From contig NC_061115.1 of assembly GCF_002878395.1 (NCBI RefSeq), positions 214,711,314 to 214,775,313 of the forward strand: a stretch of DNA of 64,000 bases. Reading direction: 5' to 3'. Made by a program: the position numbers and the translations under genes. Each line of letters opens with the position of its first letter. Position 1 is the first letter of the stretch. The DNA comes from Capsicum annuum (lineage: Eukaryota; Streptophyta; Magnoliopsida; Solanales; Solanaceae). The notes beneath the pieces are model-generated. The model ran no database searches, was not told where the DNA came from, and saw only the letters and a program-made list of their open reading frames with translations. Of this stretch, positions 33,580 to 45,542 are shown piece after piece.

Positions 33580-34938
33580 ACAAGATTAGTAGTAAAGCTC
33601 ATCACCAATACTCATAATAAGCTCACCTTTGTGATCCTCATAATTGGAGCGGCGAATGTTGAAAGTTGCTTATACTCTGATAGTTAATAAGGTGTCAATC
33701 ACTACTTTACTGCCTAAATGGATTCTTATTTGATCGAATCAAGACACAAGACAAAATCTACTTACGAACTAGAATCAAAGAAGTTACGATGAATTAAAAC
33801 GAGAAAAGCACAAAAAGAAAAGGACGGCGAAAGAAAACGGACTCAAAACTAATCAATCAACTTAGTAGATGAGTTACTAGTTGATGAGTAGTTTCAGAAT
33901 TAAAAAAGTGATTCAAGAAATTGAAACAAAGAATCAAACCTAGAGCAATGGAGTTTTTAAAGTGTTGAGATGAGTTTCGAGGCTTGAATTTGTGTTGCAA
34001 AAGTGTTGATATTCATTTGGGAATTTGAATTTGGTGTTGGAAAGGGGTTGATATTCATATGAGAACTTGAATTGGATGTTGGTAAGGCTTTAGATGTGTT
34101 CAAAATAGGTTGGCGGTACGTTCAAGAGGGTTTCCTTGAAGTGTGGCCGCACCTTGGGCGCATACGGAGAGCATGTTGGACGCAGGACCAATCTTCCCCT
34201 GATCTGTGGCTAATCTGCTGAAGCAGATGCACCACAGATCAAACCAGTGTAGTCTGCTCCTGACCTGCATCCAATCTGCTGCCAATCTGCTGAAGCAGAT
34301 GCAGTGCAGGCCAAGGCAGCAAGGCTGGAATTTCAGCCAAGCTTTACCTAAATGTGGGCCACCTTTGCTTCTCTCTTGGAATATCCTTTAGGGCCTTCAA
34401 AAGATGTTTGTACAAACACTTTTATACACCTTTTTTTCACTTTTGAGGATCAAACAACTACCTGTTTCCAACAATTCCTCTTGAAGATTTGAATTTCTCC
34501 AAGAACACTAAAGAACACCAAAACTTCAAAAATCTCTATCTCTTAAACTGTTGATCAGAATATGAAAAAATTTTGAACCAAGGCTAATTTAGACCTTCTA
34601 AACATATTTCAATCATCAATTTTCTCAAATTCTTCACCAAAATCTTCAGATTTTGTGATCAACTTCAAAATCTGAAATCCAAGCTTCAAACAAGGATAGA
34701 ACACTCAAATAAGCTTCAATTTGGCTCAAATTTGATTTCTAGACTCGTATAGTGTTAGAGAACACAAATCTAACACTATAAACCCAAGAAAAACACAAAA
34801 TCAAAAAATCAAAATTTGACCTAAGAACAAAACGTGAATAGTGACTTTTTTGGGGGGGATTTTCGATTTTTGACACTTCTTTTTGGTTGATTTTCAAGAT
34901 AACAAACCCAAGACTAGAATCATGGGAACGATCCTAAG
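33580..34938 (-). other. 5' leader of the TGATAC element, non-coding
   Basis: This is the internal leader between the primer-binding site and the first ORF (minus strand). No convincing gene is seen. A short palindromic repeat around CAGCAGATTGG / CAGATGCA recurs at 34208-34305 and would fold in RNA, possibly relating to packaging. Confidence 0.4.
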
Positions 34939-34950
34939 GCTCTGATACCA
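34939..34950 (-). other. tRNA-Met primer-binding site of the TGATAC element
   Basis: GCTCTGATACCA on the plus strand (TGGTATCAGAGC on the element strand), 2 bp from the 5' LTR. Confidence 0.9.
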
Positions 34951-34952
34951 AA

Positions 34953-35711
34953 TAATACAATAAAAAATAAGGAAGCACGAAAACACACTTCAAATCGGTC
35001 CGCTAATCTTAAGGATCCGAGGACCTTTTTGGAGACCACTCTCGGATTCACTACAACAACAACAATACAAGATAACAATAGTGTATTTGACACCAAAACA
35101 GCTACCACAAACTAACAAAGAAAGTGTCAAGATAAAAAGATGAAGAACAAGATGAAAAATAACACAATGGAAACAACAACACATGGTTTTGACTAGAACA
35201 ACAACAAAGAGTACAAGAAATGTAAAGATAGATAGATAGACAAAGTGAAGGTAAAATCTTAAAAACCCAAGAGCCTATTCCAATCTTGGACCCTTAACAC
35301 TACACACTACAAATACCTATCTCCTCAATGAGCACAAGAGAGACCTCAACCTCCTCTAGCACCCAACATTCCAAGTATGAACCCAACACGAATCATTCCC
35401 CACTCAAGTAGGAAATCCTAGGTACAATGATTTGGTCATAGGCCTTTCTCACAAGAGAAATTTTCTTCTTACAACTTTCAATATCAATAAACATCTAAGA
35501 CTAAAAACCCTAAGAGGTTCTATATATAGTGTATTACAAAATAGAATACAAAATAAACACAATACCCCTCAAGGGTAAGGTGCCCATCAAGTGTAACTTA
35601 GGGGTTGTGTTTAGCACATTTAGGCCCTCTTTTACACTTCAATTGTGCACTTCCTTGGAAGGATTCAATATGCACTCATTCTCGTCCATCCTTGTGGTCG
35701 TACTCGTATCA
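34953..35711 (-). repeat. 5' LTR of the TGATAC element (minus strand)
   Basis: The 759-bp partner of 20605-21368. The right end is intact (CTCGTATCA), the left end decayed to TAATAC. A TATATATAG box at about 35520-35528 (minus-strand direction) suits its promoter. Confidence 0.9.
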
Positions 35712-36022
35712 GGACAGCAACCTATCCAGATGTTAGTTTCAATTATTTTATGGTCTGGTCGGGGTCCTTGTCCTGGCTTATTCAGACTTGTGTTTTCAGT
35801 CTAGTAGAGGCTTCACAGAGTGGTGGAATACGATATTTGAAGTGTTGTATTGTCTTATCTTGTTTACATATTTTGGATTATAAGTTTTCATTGAACACTG
35901 TAATATTTTCTGCACTTTAATTTATGTATTGATTATGCTTATGATTACATGCTAAGGGGTCTCTTAGGACTTGATGGTTCAAGATGCCTATTGCGGTCAG
36001 GGTCTCGGCTCATGTCGTGACA
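35712..36022 (+). repeat. gypsy-type solo LTR, right part
   Basis: The right end of the LTR begun at 18849. It carries the GGTCGGGGTCCTTGTCC block and ends CATGTCGTGACA, like the other gypsy LTRs. Then the copia RNase H sequence resumes. Confidence 0.85.
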
Positions 36023-36251
36023 TGCATATGTAGTTCTAAAAGAAGTTTTTGATCGCAATTGACCTCAGCACATGCAGAAGCTACTGCATGATACTATACT
36101 TCAGTGGAGGAGCGTGCAATAGTCCGTTGTTTCTTGGAATACCAGCTAGTAGGATTTGCACCGAGGTGAATGACAGATATTGGCCTAAACTGACAATTAA
36201 ACACTCCACCTTACATTATGATCATCTAAACTCCTTCCAAATTTATGTGAC
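36023..36251 (-). pseudogene. copia RT-RNase H fragment, continuation of 18600-18848
   Basis: Read on the minus strand, this encodes PTSWYSKKQRTIARSS and then EVEYHAVASACAEV, the start of copia RNase H, and leads directly into the piece at 18848 once the inserted 17.2 kb is ignored. It is cut again at 36251 by the minus-strand gypsy element. Confidence 0.88.
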
Positions 36252-38433
36252 TGTCAAAACCCAAACCGAGGCCTTGGTCGTGACGACCATCCCGAACCAT
36301 GAAGGCCTGGACACCCTTCTAACTTGAAATCATATACACCATTCATACATAAATAAGGAAATGTAGAAATTTCAACAAAACGGAATCATGGTAATAATTC
36401 TGTTATAATTTCGATGATAGAAAATGACAATCCAAAACCATCTAACAATATCTAAAACCATCTGTGAAATCTCTACTATATGATCACTAACACAATTTGA
36501 AAACTGGGACAAGGCCACCAGTAGACCAAAACTATAACTAATAATAATTGTCTGAAAGTAAACAGGCTTTCTGAAATATAGAAGGCTCACCAACTGGACA
36601 CTGCAAATCCATCTGATGAAATCTACTACTTATTAGACCCCTAGACTGAGCCTCAAAACCTGAGAGGTAGGGGGAGGGGGGTCAATACAGTTGTACTGGT
36701 ACACAAAGTAATCCAAAATAAAGCGTTTATATAAATAAAATAATGGAGAGCAATTTTTCAAAACATCATACATAAAATAGTTGTCAAAATACATGGGCAC
36801 TTTTCTGAAAAATCATAAATCATTCTTGACAATACAGTTTCTGATCTTCGTATTAGTTCTGACCTAGGTGGTACACCCCTACAAGTCTAAAATCCCACGA
36901 GCTATATGGAATCCACCATTGACTCGGTAGGGAAGCCCCCAACCCAAGTGTTCCGCAACGGTTAGAGTGTCTAAGTCTAATATGCCATAGGGCACTAGGC
37001 CAGCGTATAATAATATATCCGGATCAACAAATCACGGTTTTGGGCAATGAGTTGTCTGAAACTCGTGCCTTCTTCGGGGGACCACCTAACATCTCTTTGT
37101 GACCAATTTTTTTATCCATTTCTAACATATATCATTCTGAAATCTTAAGTCATGAAAATTTGGTTTCTAAGCTTGTCTGAGTCTATTATGGGATTGTCTA
37201 TTTTGGTATCATCATAACAAGACTTGGAAGTTGAAATTCTAAACCATAATGCATTAAGCATAATTCCTTCATTAAAACTCAATTCAGACCACCAACATTT
37301 CAATTAGTATAAGAGATATCACGTTCCGAAACATAAGTCAAAACTATGCAAGAATCCTTCAAACATATGGGGATCTTGTGCTTTTGGCAAAATCATGCAC
37401 TCTTTCATTATATGAATATTTTCAACATTTATCAACACAACTACCCTCCCTTTTGAAATTCAAATCTTAATCCAATCAAAACATAATTCAAGACATTTTA
37501 AACCATGTTTTTCAACGATTCATTCAAAACAATCTATATCATATGATAAGTAAAGGAAAATCAAAACAAGAGAGGGATTTTACATAAGTCATGCTCTCAA
37601 TTAAATCATCAACCTTAAAACACAAGCATACATATATATACAATTTAGAATCAATGTGGGGGAAGGTCAAAAGACCAAAGCAATACCGTCAAGATTTCTA
37701 AAACATGAATGTATTCATAAATCTGAAAACCCCTTTCTTTAAATCATGATTTCTATGCCCATGAGATTTTAGGAAAACCCCGCGTACCTTAATCTCGCAA
37801 GATAATAGGTGATTCTTGAAGCTTACGTATTGGGGACTCCAAATCTTCAATCGCTTTTGAAAATCCATGGTTGAATCTGGATCTATATGGGTTTTTAGTT
37901 TGAAACCCTTGGGAGTGTTCTTGGATGAATTTGATGTAAGTGGGTTTATTATGGTGTATTTGGGATTAAATCCCGTGTTTAAGTTGATATGGTTTGGAAA
38001 ATACCCAAAACACCCTTAAAAATTCGAGACAAAAATTGAAATTGGCCCAAGGCATCCCCAAGGCACCGCCTTGGGTTGAGAACCGCGATAGTCAAGGCGT
38101 CGCCTCTCCTATCTCCTTGCTCACTCCCAGGTGAGGTGATCAGCGAGGTACCCGGGCTAATTTCCCTGGCTCACTATTTTGTCAACCTAAAATTTCCCTT
38201 AAGCTCATCTAAAAATTTCGGAACTCACCCGAGACGTACTCTTGACTTGCCTCATCGTAATGCAATAAAAATTTCAAGAAATGGAGGTCGGGAAGGTTGA
38301 AAATAAATTCCCTGAAGATTGAAAGCTAAAAATGATTCTAAGTCCCCTTTTACACTTAGAAAATTTTCAAGCTTTTAACTCAACAAAAACACTACTACGA
38401 TATAACACATGAAGGATTTTACGGGGTGTTACA
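36252..38433 (-). repeat. 3' LTR of the minus-strand gypsy element
   Basis: It begins TGTCAAAACCC and ends GGGGTGTTACA on the plus strand, 2182 bp, pairing base for base with 43356-45537. Several differences are transitions at CpG-type sites (CATGACCC versus CAAAACCC at the left end). Confidence 0.93.
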
Positions 38434-38539
38434 TTATCCCTCCTTGGGATCATTCGTCCCCGAATGATGATGTGGAAACACTGAAAAGAACAGTTTTTGC
38501 GCATACTAAGGCATAAGAAAGAATAAGACAAGTATTGTA

Positions 38540-39111
38540 CCTTTTATTTCGTCACTTGCCGGATCAAATATTTGGGTCTCTATCTCTCATGTCATCTTCT
38601 GATTCCCAAGTTGCTTCTTTAACTTTCTGATTCCTACACAACACTTTAACTGAGGCTATCTCTTTTCTCCTCAATTTTCTAACTTGACGATCTAAGATTG
38701 TTATAGGCTCTTCTTTATAAGATATGGAGTCTGTTACCTTGACCTCCTCTATAGGCAATACTAAAGAATGGTCTCCAATACATTTCTTCAACATGGACAC
38801 ATGGAATATCAGATGAATGGAACTCAAACTAACAAGCAACTCTAACTCATACACAATTGCACCTACCTTTCTCAAAATCTGATATGGTCCTATATAGCGA
38901 GGACTCAACTTAACTTTCTTCCTGAATCGCATGACATGGGAGAAACTTTTAGAAATACCCAATCACCAACCTCGAATTCCAACTCCCTTCTTCTAACATT
39001 GGCATAGGATTTTTGTCTACTCTGAGCTGTCTTAAGTCGTTCTCTAATAAGTTTCACATCTTCCATTGCCTGATGAACAAGATTAGGCCCAAACATATGT
39101 GTCTCGCCCAA
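38540..39111 (-). pseudogene. gypsy integrase C-terminus and chromodomain
   Basis: Minus-strand frames give the integrase C-terminal region (GPYQILRKVGAIVYELEL) and a chromodomain with VLCRNQKVKEATWESEDDMR. The usual Trp in the V-L-W motif is Cys here. A frame change near 38905-38962 and upstream stops break continuity with the catalytic core. Confidence 0.85.
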
Positions 39112-39960
39112 TTCATACCACCCTATAAGTGACCTATATCTTCTTCATACAGTGCTTCAAAAGGATCCATCTTGATACTAGCATGGTAACTATTATTATA
39201 TGCAAACTCTATTAGTGGAAAGTGATCCACCTAACTATGTTGAAATCAATTACACAGGCTCTCAACATGTCCTCAAAGGTCTGAATGGTGAGCTTAGCTT
39301 GCCCATCCGTCTGATGGTGAAATGCAGTACTTAGGTTCACTTGGGTCCTAAACCCCTCTGAAAAGACCTGCAAAACTGTGAAGAAAATTGTGTACCTCCA
39401 TCAGATATGATGGATACCGGTGCTCTATGTAAACAAACTATCTCTTCAATGTACAGTTTAGCATAGTCATCTCCCGAATAGTTAGTCCTAACAGGCAGAA
39501 AGTGGGCTGACTTAGTCAGCTGATCAACAATCACCCAAATAGAATCATTCTGGTTTCAGGACCTTAAAAGTCCCATAATGAAGTCTATATTGATCATCTC
39601 TCACTTCCACAAAGGCAAAGCTATCTCTTGAGAAGAACCACCTGGCCTCATATGTTCCACTTTAAGTTGTTGACAATTCAAACACTTGGCAACATAGTTA
39701 GCCACATCACGCTTCATATTATTCCACCAATAAATGGTGTTCAAATCATGATACATTTTTATAGAGCCTGGGTGAACAACATACCTCGAAGTATGAGCTT
39801 CATCAAGGATTATCTTCCTCAGACCATCTATATCTGGCACACACAATCTACCCTGGTACCTCAAAATACCATCACCACCAATCTTAAACGACATCTCCTT
39901 TTTCTGACCCACATCATTCTTAATTTGCATCAAGATGGGATCTTCAGTCTGCTTTTCTTT
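39112..39960 (-). pseudogene. gypsy integrase zinc-binding and catalytic core
   Basis: The HHCC part is seen at 39660-39830 (YVVHPGSIKMYHDL, then AKCLNCQQLK). The catalytic core follows at 39534-39337, with ISIISDGG carrying the second catalytic Asp. Stops and a frame change separate these from the C-terminal part. Confidence 0.87.
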
Positions 39961-41520
39961 AACTTCTGCACAAAGGGATTATTTATCTATCTCATGCATG
40001 ACCACCCCTCCATCTTTGGAATCTAAGAGTCGCACTCCAAGGTTTGCAAGTCGGTGAATATCCCTCAATATTTCTCTCTTCCCTTCCTCAACATGAGAAA
40101 GACTTCCCATAGACAATCTGCTGAGGGCGTTGGCTATAATACTTGCCTTACTCGGATGTTAGTGTAGGCTTATGTCATAATCCTTCAAAAGCTCCATCCA
40201 ACATCTCTGCCTGAGGTTTAATTCCTTCTGTGAGAAAACATACTGCAAACTTTTATGGTCAGTGAAAATATCAACATGCACCACATAAAGATAATGCCGC
40301 CAAATTCTCAGCGCAAACACCACAGCTGCTAGTTCCAAGTCATGGGTAAGGTAATTGCACTCATGCGCTTTCAACTGCCTAGATGCATAAGCCACCACTT
40401 TACCATGCTGCATAAGAACACACCTAAGTCCCCCTCGGGATGCATCACAATATACAAAAAAACCTTCTGTACCTTCTGGAAGAGTCAGCACAGGTGCAAT
40501 AGTCAATTTGTTTTTCAACTTCTCAAAACTATTCTCTCAAGAGCCTGACCACACAAATTTCACTTTTTTCTGAGTCAACTTAGTAAGTGGAGCATCTATG
40601 GAAGAAAAACTCTCTACAAATCTTCTGTAATACCCTGCCAAACCCAAGAAGCTCCAAATGTCAGTTGGAGTCGTGGGTCTGGGCATTTTCTCACTGCCTC
40701 AATCTTTTAGGGATCAACCTTAATTCCCTCACTAGACATAATATGCCCCAAGAAAGAAATAACATTCAACCAGAATTCATATTTGGAGAATTTTTCATAC
40801 AACTTATGATCCTTGAGAGTCTGAAGGATAATTCAGAGATGATTGGCATGGTCCTCTTCACTCTTAGAATAGACCAAAATGTCATCAATAAAAACTATGA
40901 AAAACAGATCTAGAAATTGATGGAAGACCCTATTCATTAGATCCATAAAAGCTGCAGGGGCGTTAGTCAACCCAAAGTACATGACTAAGAATCCATAATG
41001 ACCATATCTAGTTTAGAAAGTTGTTTTGGGAATATCCGACTCTTTAACTTTTAACTGATGGTATCCCGAACGAAGGTCTATCTTTGAAAAACATTTAGCA
41101 CCCTGGATTTGATCAAATAGATCATCAATCCTAGGCAGAGGATACTTATTTTTAATGGTGACCTTATTCAGCTGGCGGTAATCTATGCACATACACAGGG
41201 AGCCATCTTTCTTTCGCACGAAAAGTACAGGCACACCTAGAGAGAAACACTATGATAGATAAAACCTTTATCCAGAAGATCTTCTAACTGCTCTTTCAAA
41301 TCTTTCAACTCTGCTGGAGGCATTCTATATGGCAGAATAGAGATGGGACGGGTATCTGGCAATAAATCAATGCCGAAATCTATCTCCCTATCAGGTAGTA
41401 TTCTAGGAGATCATCAGGAAAGACTTCTGGAAACCCATTTACCATAGGGACTAACTAAAGAGGTGGACTCTCAACATTAGAATCTTTCACTCGAATCAGA
41501 TGATATAGACAACCCTTGGA
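39961..41520 (-). pseudogene. gypsy reverse transcriptase-RNase H, broken
   Basis: On the minus strand: [20 protein letters not shown] near 41190, then [11 protein letters not shown]. The catalytic FIDD box lies near 40880-40892, and RNase H at 40518-40159 (FVYCDAS, then [13 protein letters not shown] and [16 protein letters not shown]). Several stops separate the segments, among them those bounding the 41013-41234 and 40159-40518 frames. Confidence 0.9.
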
Positions 41521-41890
41521 AATGAGCTTACGAGCTCTAAGATAAGATATAAAGTTCCCTCTAGGTGATAAAAAATGCCCCTCCCATTCTACCACTGGTT
41601 CATTAGGAAAGGAAAAAGCAACCTTTTGGGTTATACAGTCTAGTGTGGCATAACATGAATGGAGCTAGTCCACCCGATTCAGCAATCACATCGGGCTTAA
41701 ACCTAAAACCAACAACCACATAAGGGGTCACATAGGATAAGGTAGACCCGGGATCTAGTAACACATAAACATCATGAGAAAATATTTGCAACATACCAGT
41801 GACTACATCAGGTAAGGCCTCTGCCTCCTGATAGTTGGACAAAACATACAGCCGGTTGCGACCACTCCCGACAGCTGAAGTGGCACCTTT
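41521..41890 (-). pseudogene. gypsy aspartic protease
   Basis: The minus-strand 79-codon frame contains DPGSTLSYVTPYVVVGF, the chromovirus protease active-site region with the loop Gly kept, unlike the plus-strand copy. After FKPDVIAES the frame jumps to sequence that belongs further downstream, so an internal deletion near 41680 has removed the protease C-terminus. Confidence 0.8.
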
Positions 41891-43146
41891 TTAAGGCGGT
41901 GGTGGTGCGAAAGAATTTACCTGTGAATTAGCTCCACGAACATTCCTCCTAGTAGAGGGACAATCTCTCTGAAAATGACCCAACTGACCACATGAATAAC
42001 ACACCTGCCTTCCCAACTGACACCTCCCTGGGTATTGCTTTTCGCATGTCTCAAACTATGAAAAAGGACGGTACTGTTGAGCCACACTGCCCTATGACTT
42101 AGTATCCTGAGCTCTGGGACTATGACTAGTCTGATAAATTTAAGATCATCTATCAACTGGGGGTCTGGGTGCTGGGGCGCTAGCTGCAGACTGCACGTTA
42201 CTCTAAAACTTCTTATTTAGCCAATTATTTCCCCAATTACCGCTCTGTGGCTGACCGTGGTTCTGATCTACTATTCTGGCTCTTTTTGCCTGTCTTTCCT
42301 TCTCTTTAGCTTTAACAATTTTCTTTTTCTTCTCTTCTACCTACTGCATGTGGACTGACAGCCTAGCAAAATCCATATCCCTATTTAGCATCTCCCCTTA
42401 GTATTCAAGCGCTAGATTATCTGAAAGGCCGAATGCAAATTTCCTCATCCGGGCTCTCATATTACCTGTCATTTCTGGTACATAACGAGCCAGTTGGTTA
42501 AACTTCAGAGTGTACTCCTGGACACTCATTTTCCCCTATTTAAGATTCATGAATTCTTCTGCTTTGGCTTTCCTCAACTCTAGAGGAAAGAATTGATCAA
42601 GAAAAGCTTCCACAAATTCGCCCCAAACTGTGGGCTCAACACTCTCACCCTTCACATTTTCCTACTCATTATACCATTGGTTCGCTACATCTTTAAGCTG
42701 GTACGCTGCTAACTCAACTCCTTCCACCTGATCCATATGCATTATTCTGAAAATCTTCTTCATTTTGTCTATGAACTCCTGGGGTCCTCTTCTATCTTAG
42801 TGCCAAAAAATTTGGGCGGGTTCATTCTCATGAACTGGCCCACCCTAGTAGCCTCAGAAGTAATAGATGCAGACCCAATATCTTCCAACCTCTGAGTCTA
42901 TGCAGCTACCAGTTATGCAAGCATGTGAATGGACTATCTGAATTCTTCTTTCGATATGTCCCTCTAAGAAGACTGGGGAAGATTAACATTTGCTCTTGAA
43001 GCTCGAAGAGGACTAGTCGGGACTGGAGGTACTCCCGGAGTAGGAACAGGTTTTGGAGCATGCGCTCTATTATGGGTATACATCCCATGGGTGTGGCGGA
43101 CTTCATCATCTTGAATATCCTAGTTGTTGGGACAACGAGGAGGCAT
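41891..43146 (-). pseudogene. gypsy gag with intact zinc knuckle
   Basis: ATG 43146-43144 (MPPRCP) starts the gag frame, which soon meets stops. FMRMNPPKF lies near 42820. At about 41945-41996 an intact zinc knuckle (CYSCGQLGHFQRDC) remains. Many stops are TAG, where the related element still has CAG or TGG, as expected for decay of methylated cytosines. Confidence 0.85.
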
Positions 43147-43339
43147 GACTATTTTCTGAAATACAATAGAACACTGATTAGGGGACAATTCTAATTCAGA
43201 CTCTAAAACATGAACGAAATCACAAAGAGGGGAAAAACTTTCCTAAACACCTAGTAGCCTCCTACTTATAAGTGTGGCGCGCTACACACCCATACTCTAC
43301 CCAACGTGATTTCGCAGACACCTTGAGATCATGAATCAT

Positions 43340-43351
43340 GCTTTGATACCA
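43340..43351 (-). other. tRNA-Met primer-binding site of the minus-strand gypsy element
   Basis: GCTTTGATACCA on the plus strand, 4 bp from the 5' LTR at 43356. Confidence 0.88.
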
Positions 43352-43355
43352 AGTT

Positions 43356-45537
43356 TGTCATGACCCGAACTGAGGCCCTAGCCATGATGAGCATCCCGAA
43401 CCATAAAGGCCCGGACACCCTTTTAACTTGAAATCATATACACCATTCATACACAAATAAGGAAATGCGGAAATTTCAACAAAATGGAATCATTGTCATA
43501 ATTCTGTTATAAATTCGATGATAGAAAATAACAATCCAAAACCATCTAACAATATCTAGAAACCGTCTGAAAAATCTCTACTATATGATCACTAACACAA
43601 TCTGAAAACTGGGACAAGGCCCCAGTAGAACAAAACCATAACTAATAATAATTGTCTGAAAGTAAACAGGCCTTCTGAAATATTGAAGGCTCACCAACTG
43701 GACACTGCAACTCTGTTTGATGAAATCTACTACTTATCTGGATACCTAGACTGAGACTCAGAACCTAAGAAGTAGGGGTAGGGGGTCAATACAGCTGTAT
43801 TAGTACGCAAAGTAATCCAAAATAAAGATTTTATATAAATAAAATAATGGAGAGCAATTTGTCAAAACTTCATAGATAAAATAGTTTCCAAAACACATGT
43901 GCACCTTTCTGAAAAATCATAAATCATTCTTGACAATGCAGTTTCTGATCTTCGTATTAATTCTGCGTTAGGTGGTACACCTCTACAAGTCTAAAATCCC
44001 ACGGGTTGTATGGAATCCACCATTGACTCGGAGGGGAAGCTCACAAACCAAGTATGCCACAATGGTTGGAGTTTCTAAGTCTAATACACCACAGGGCACT
44101 AGGCCAACATATAATAATATATTCGGATTGGCAAATCACGGTTTTGGGCAATGAGTTGTCTGAAACTCGTGCCTTCTTCGAGGGAACACCTAACATCTCT
44201 TTGTGACCAATTTTTTATTCCATTTCTAACACATATCATTCTGAAATCTTAAGTCATGAAAATCTTCTTTCTAAGCTTGTCTGAGTCTATTATGGCATTG
44301 TCTATTTTGGTATCGTCATAACAAGACTTGCAAGTTGAAATTCTAAGACAATGCATTAAGCATAATCCTTTCATTAAAACTCAATTCATACCACCAACAT
44401 TTCAATTAGTATAAGAGATTTCATGTTCCAAAACATAAGTCAAAACTATGCAAGAATCCTTCAAACATATAGTGGTCATGTGCTTTTGGCAAAATCATGC
44501 ACTCTTTCATTATATGAATATTTTCAACATTTATCAACACAACTACACTCCCTTTTGAAATCCAAATCTTAATCCAATCAAAACACAATTCAAGACATTT
44601 TAAACCACGTTTTTCAAGGATTCATTTAAAACAATCTATAGCATATGATAAGTAAAGGAAAATAAAAACAAGAGAGGGATTTTACATAAGTCAGGCCCTC
44701 AATTAAATCATCAACCTTAAAACACAATCATACATATACATATAATTTAGAATCAATGTGGGGGAAGGTCAAAAGACCAAAGCAATACCATCAAGATTTC
44801 TAAAACATAAATGTATTCATAAATCTGAAAACCCCTTTCTTTAAATCATGATTTCTATGCCCATGAGATTTTAGAAAAACCCGCGTACCTTAATCTCGCA
44901 AGATAATAGGTGATTCTTGAATCTTACGGATTGGGGATTCCAAATCTTCAATCGCTTTTGAAAAATCATGGTTGAATCTGGATCTATTTGGGTTTTTAGT
45001 TTGAAACCCTTGGGAGTGTTCTTGGATGAATTTGATGTGAGTGGGTTTATTATGGTGTATTTGGGATTAAATCCCGTGTTTAAGTTGATAAGGGGTTGGA
45101 AAATACCCAAAACACGTTTAAAAATTTGGGACAAAAACTGAAATTGGCCCAAGGCGATCCCCAAAGTGCTGTCCTGGGTTGAGAACCGCGAGAGCCAAGG
45201 CGTCGCCTCACCTATCACCTTGCTCACTCCCAGGTGAGGCGATCAGCGAGGCGCCACGGGATAATCGCCCCGGCTCACTATTTCATCAACTCAAACTTGC
45301 CCTTAAGCTCGTCTAAAAACTCTAAAACTCAGCTGAGACGTACTCTTTACTTGCCCCATCGTAACGCAACAAAAATTTCAAGAAACGGAGGTTAGGAAGG
45401 TCGGAAATAAATTCCCTAAAGATTGAAAGCTAAAAATGATTCTAAGTCCCCTTTTACACTTAGAAAATTTTCAATATTTTAACTCAACAAGCACACTACT
45501 ACGATATAACACATGAAGGATTTTACAGGGTGTTACA
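43356..45537 (-). repeat. 5' LTR of the minus-strand gypsy element
   Basis: A 2182-bp LTR, TGTCATGACCC to GGGTGTTACA on the plus strand, the partner of 36252-38433. The ORF of 118 codons at 44871-45227 lies in the LTR and lacks domain features. Confidence 0.93.
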
Positions 45538-45542
45538 GTGAC

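Larger units (their letters stand above)
20605..35711 (-). mobile_element. polymerase-less LTR element with TGATAC ends (contains a nested gypsy)
   Basis: On the minus strand this runs from a 5' LTR (34953-35711) and primer-binding site (34939-34950), through an internal region (34938-31353 and 21698-21369), to a polypurine tract and 3' LTR (20605-21368). Without the nested gypsy the internal part is only about 3.9 kb. It encodes a gag-like ORF, a degenerate protease-like ORF and an acidic ORF, but no RT, RNase H or integrase. It would depend on another element for copying (LARD-like). It sits inside the solo LTR. The flanks GGATG and GGACA match at only 3/5 positions. Confidence 0.82.
36252..45537 (-). 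mobile_element. full-length gypsy chromovirus (minus strand) with perfect target duplication
   Basis: A 9286-bp element with two 2182-bp LTRs, PBS, polypurine tract (38434-38446, minus strand) and gag to chromodomain. GTGAC at 36247-36251 and 45538-45542 is a perfect 5-bp target duplication. It belongs to the same broad group as the element at 21699, on the opposite strand. LTRs differ at roughly one position in ten by eye, so it is not recent. It landed in the copia remnant. Confidence 0.95.

Noticed and set aside
43972..44154. Frame similar to the one antisense at 30557-30859
   Set aside because: Both are within homologous gypsy LTRs; the similarity reflects LTR homology, not a gene.
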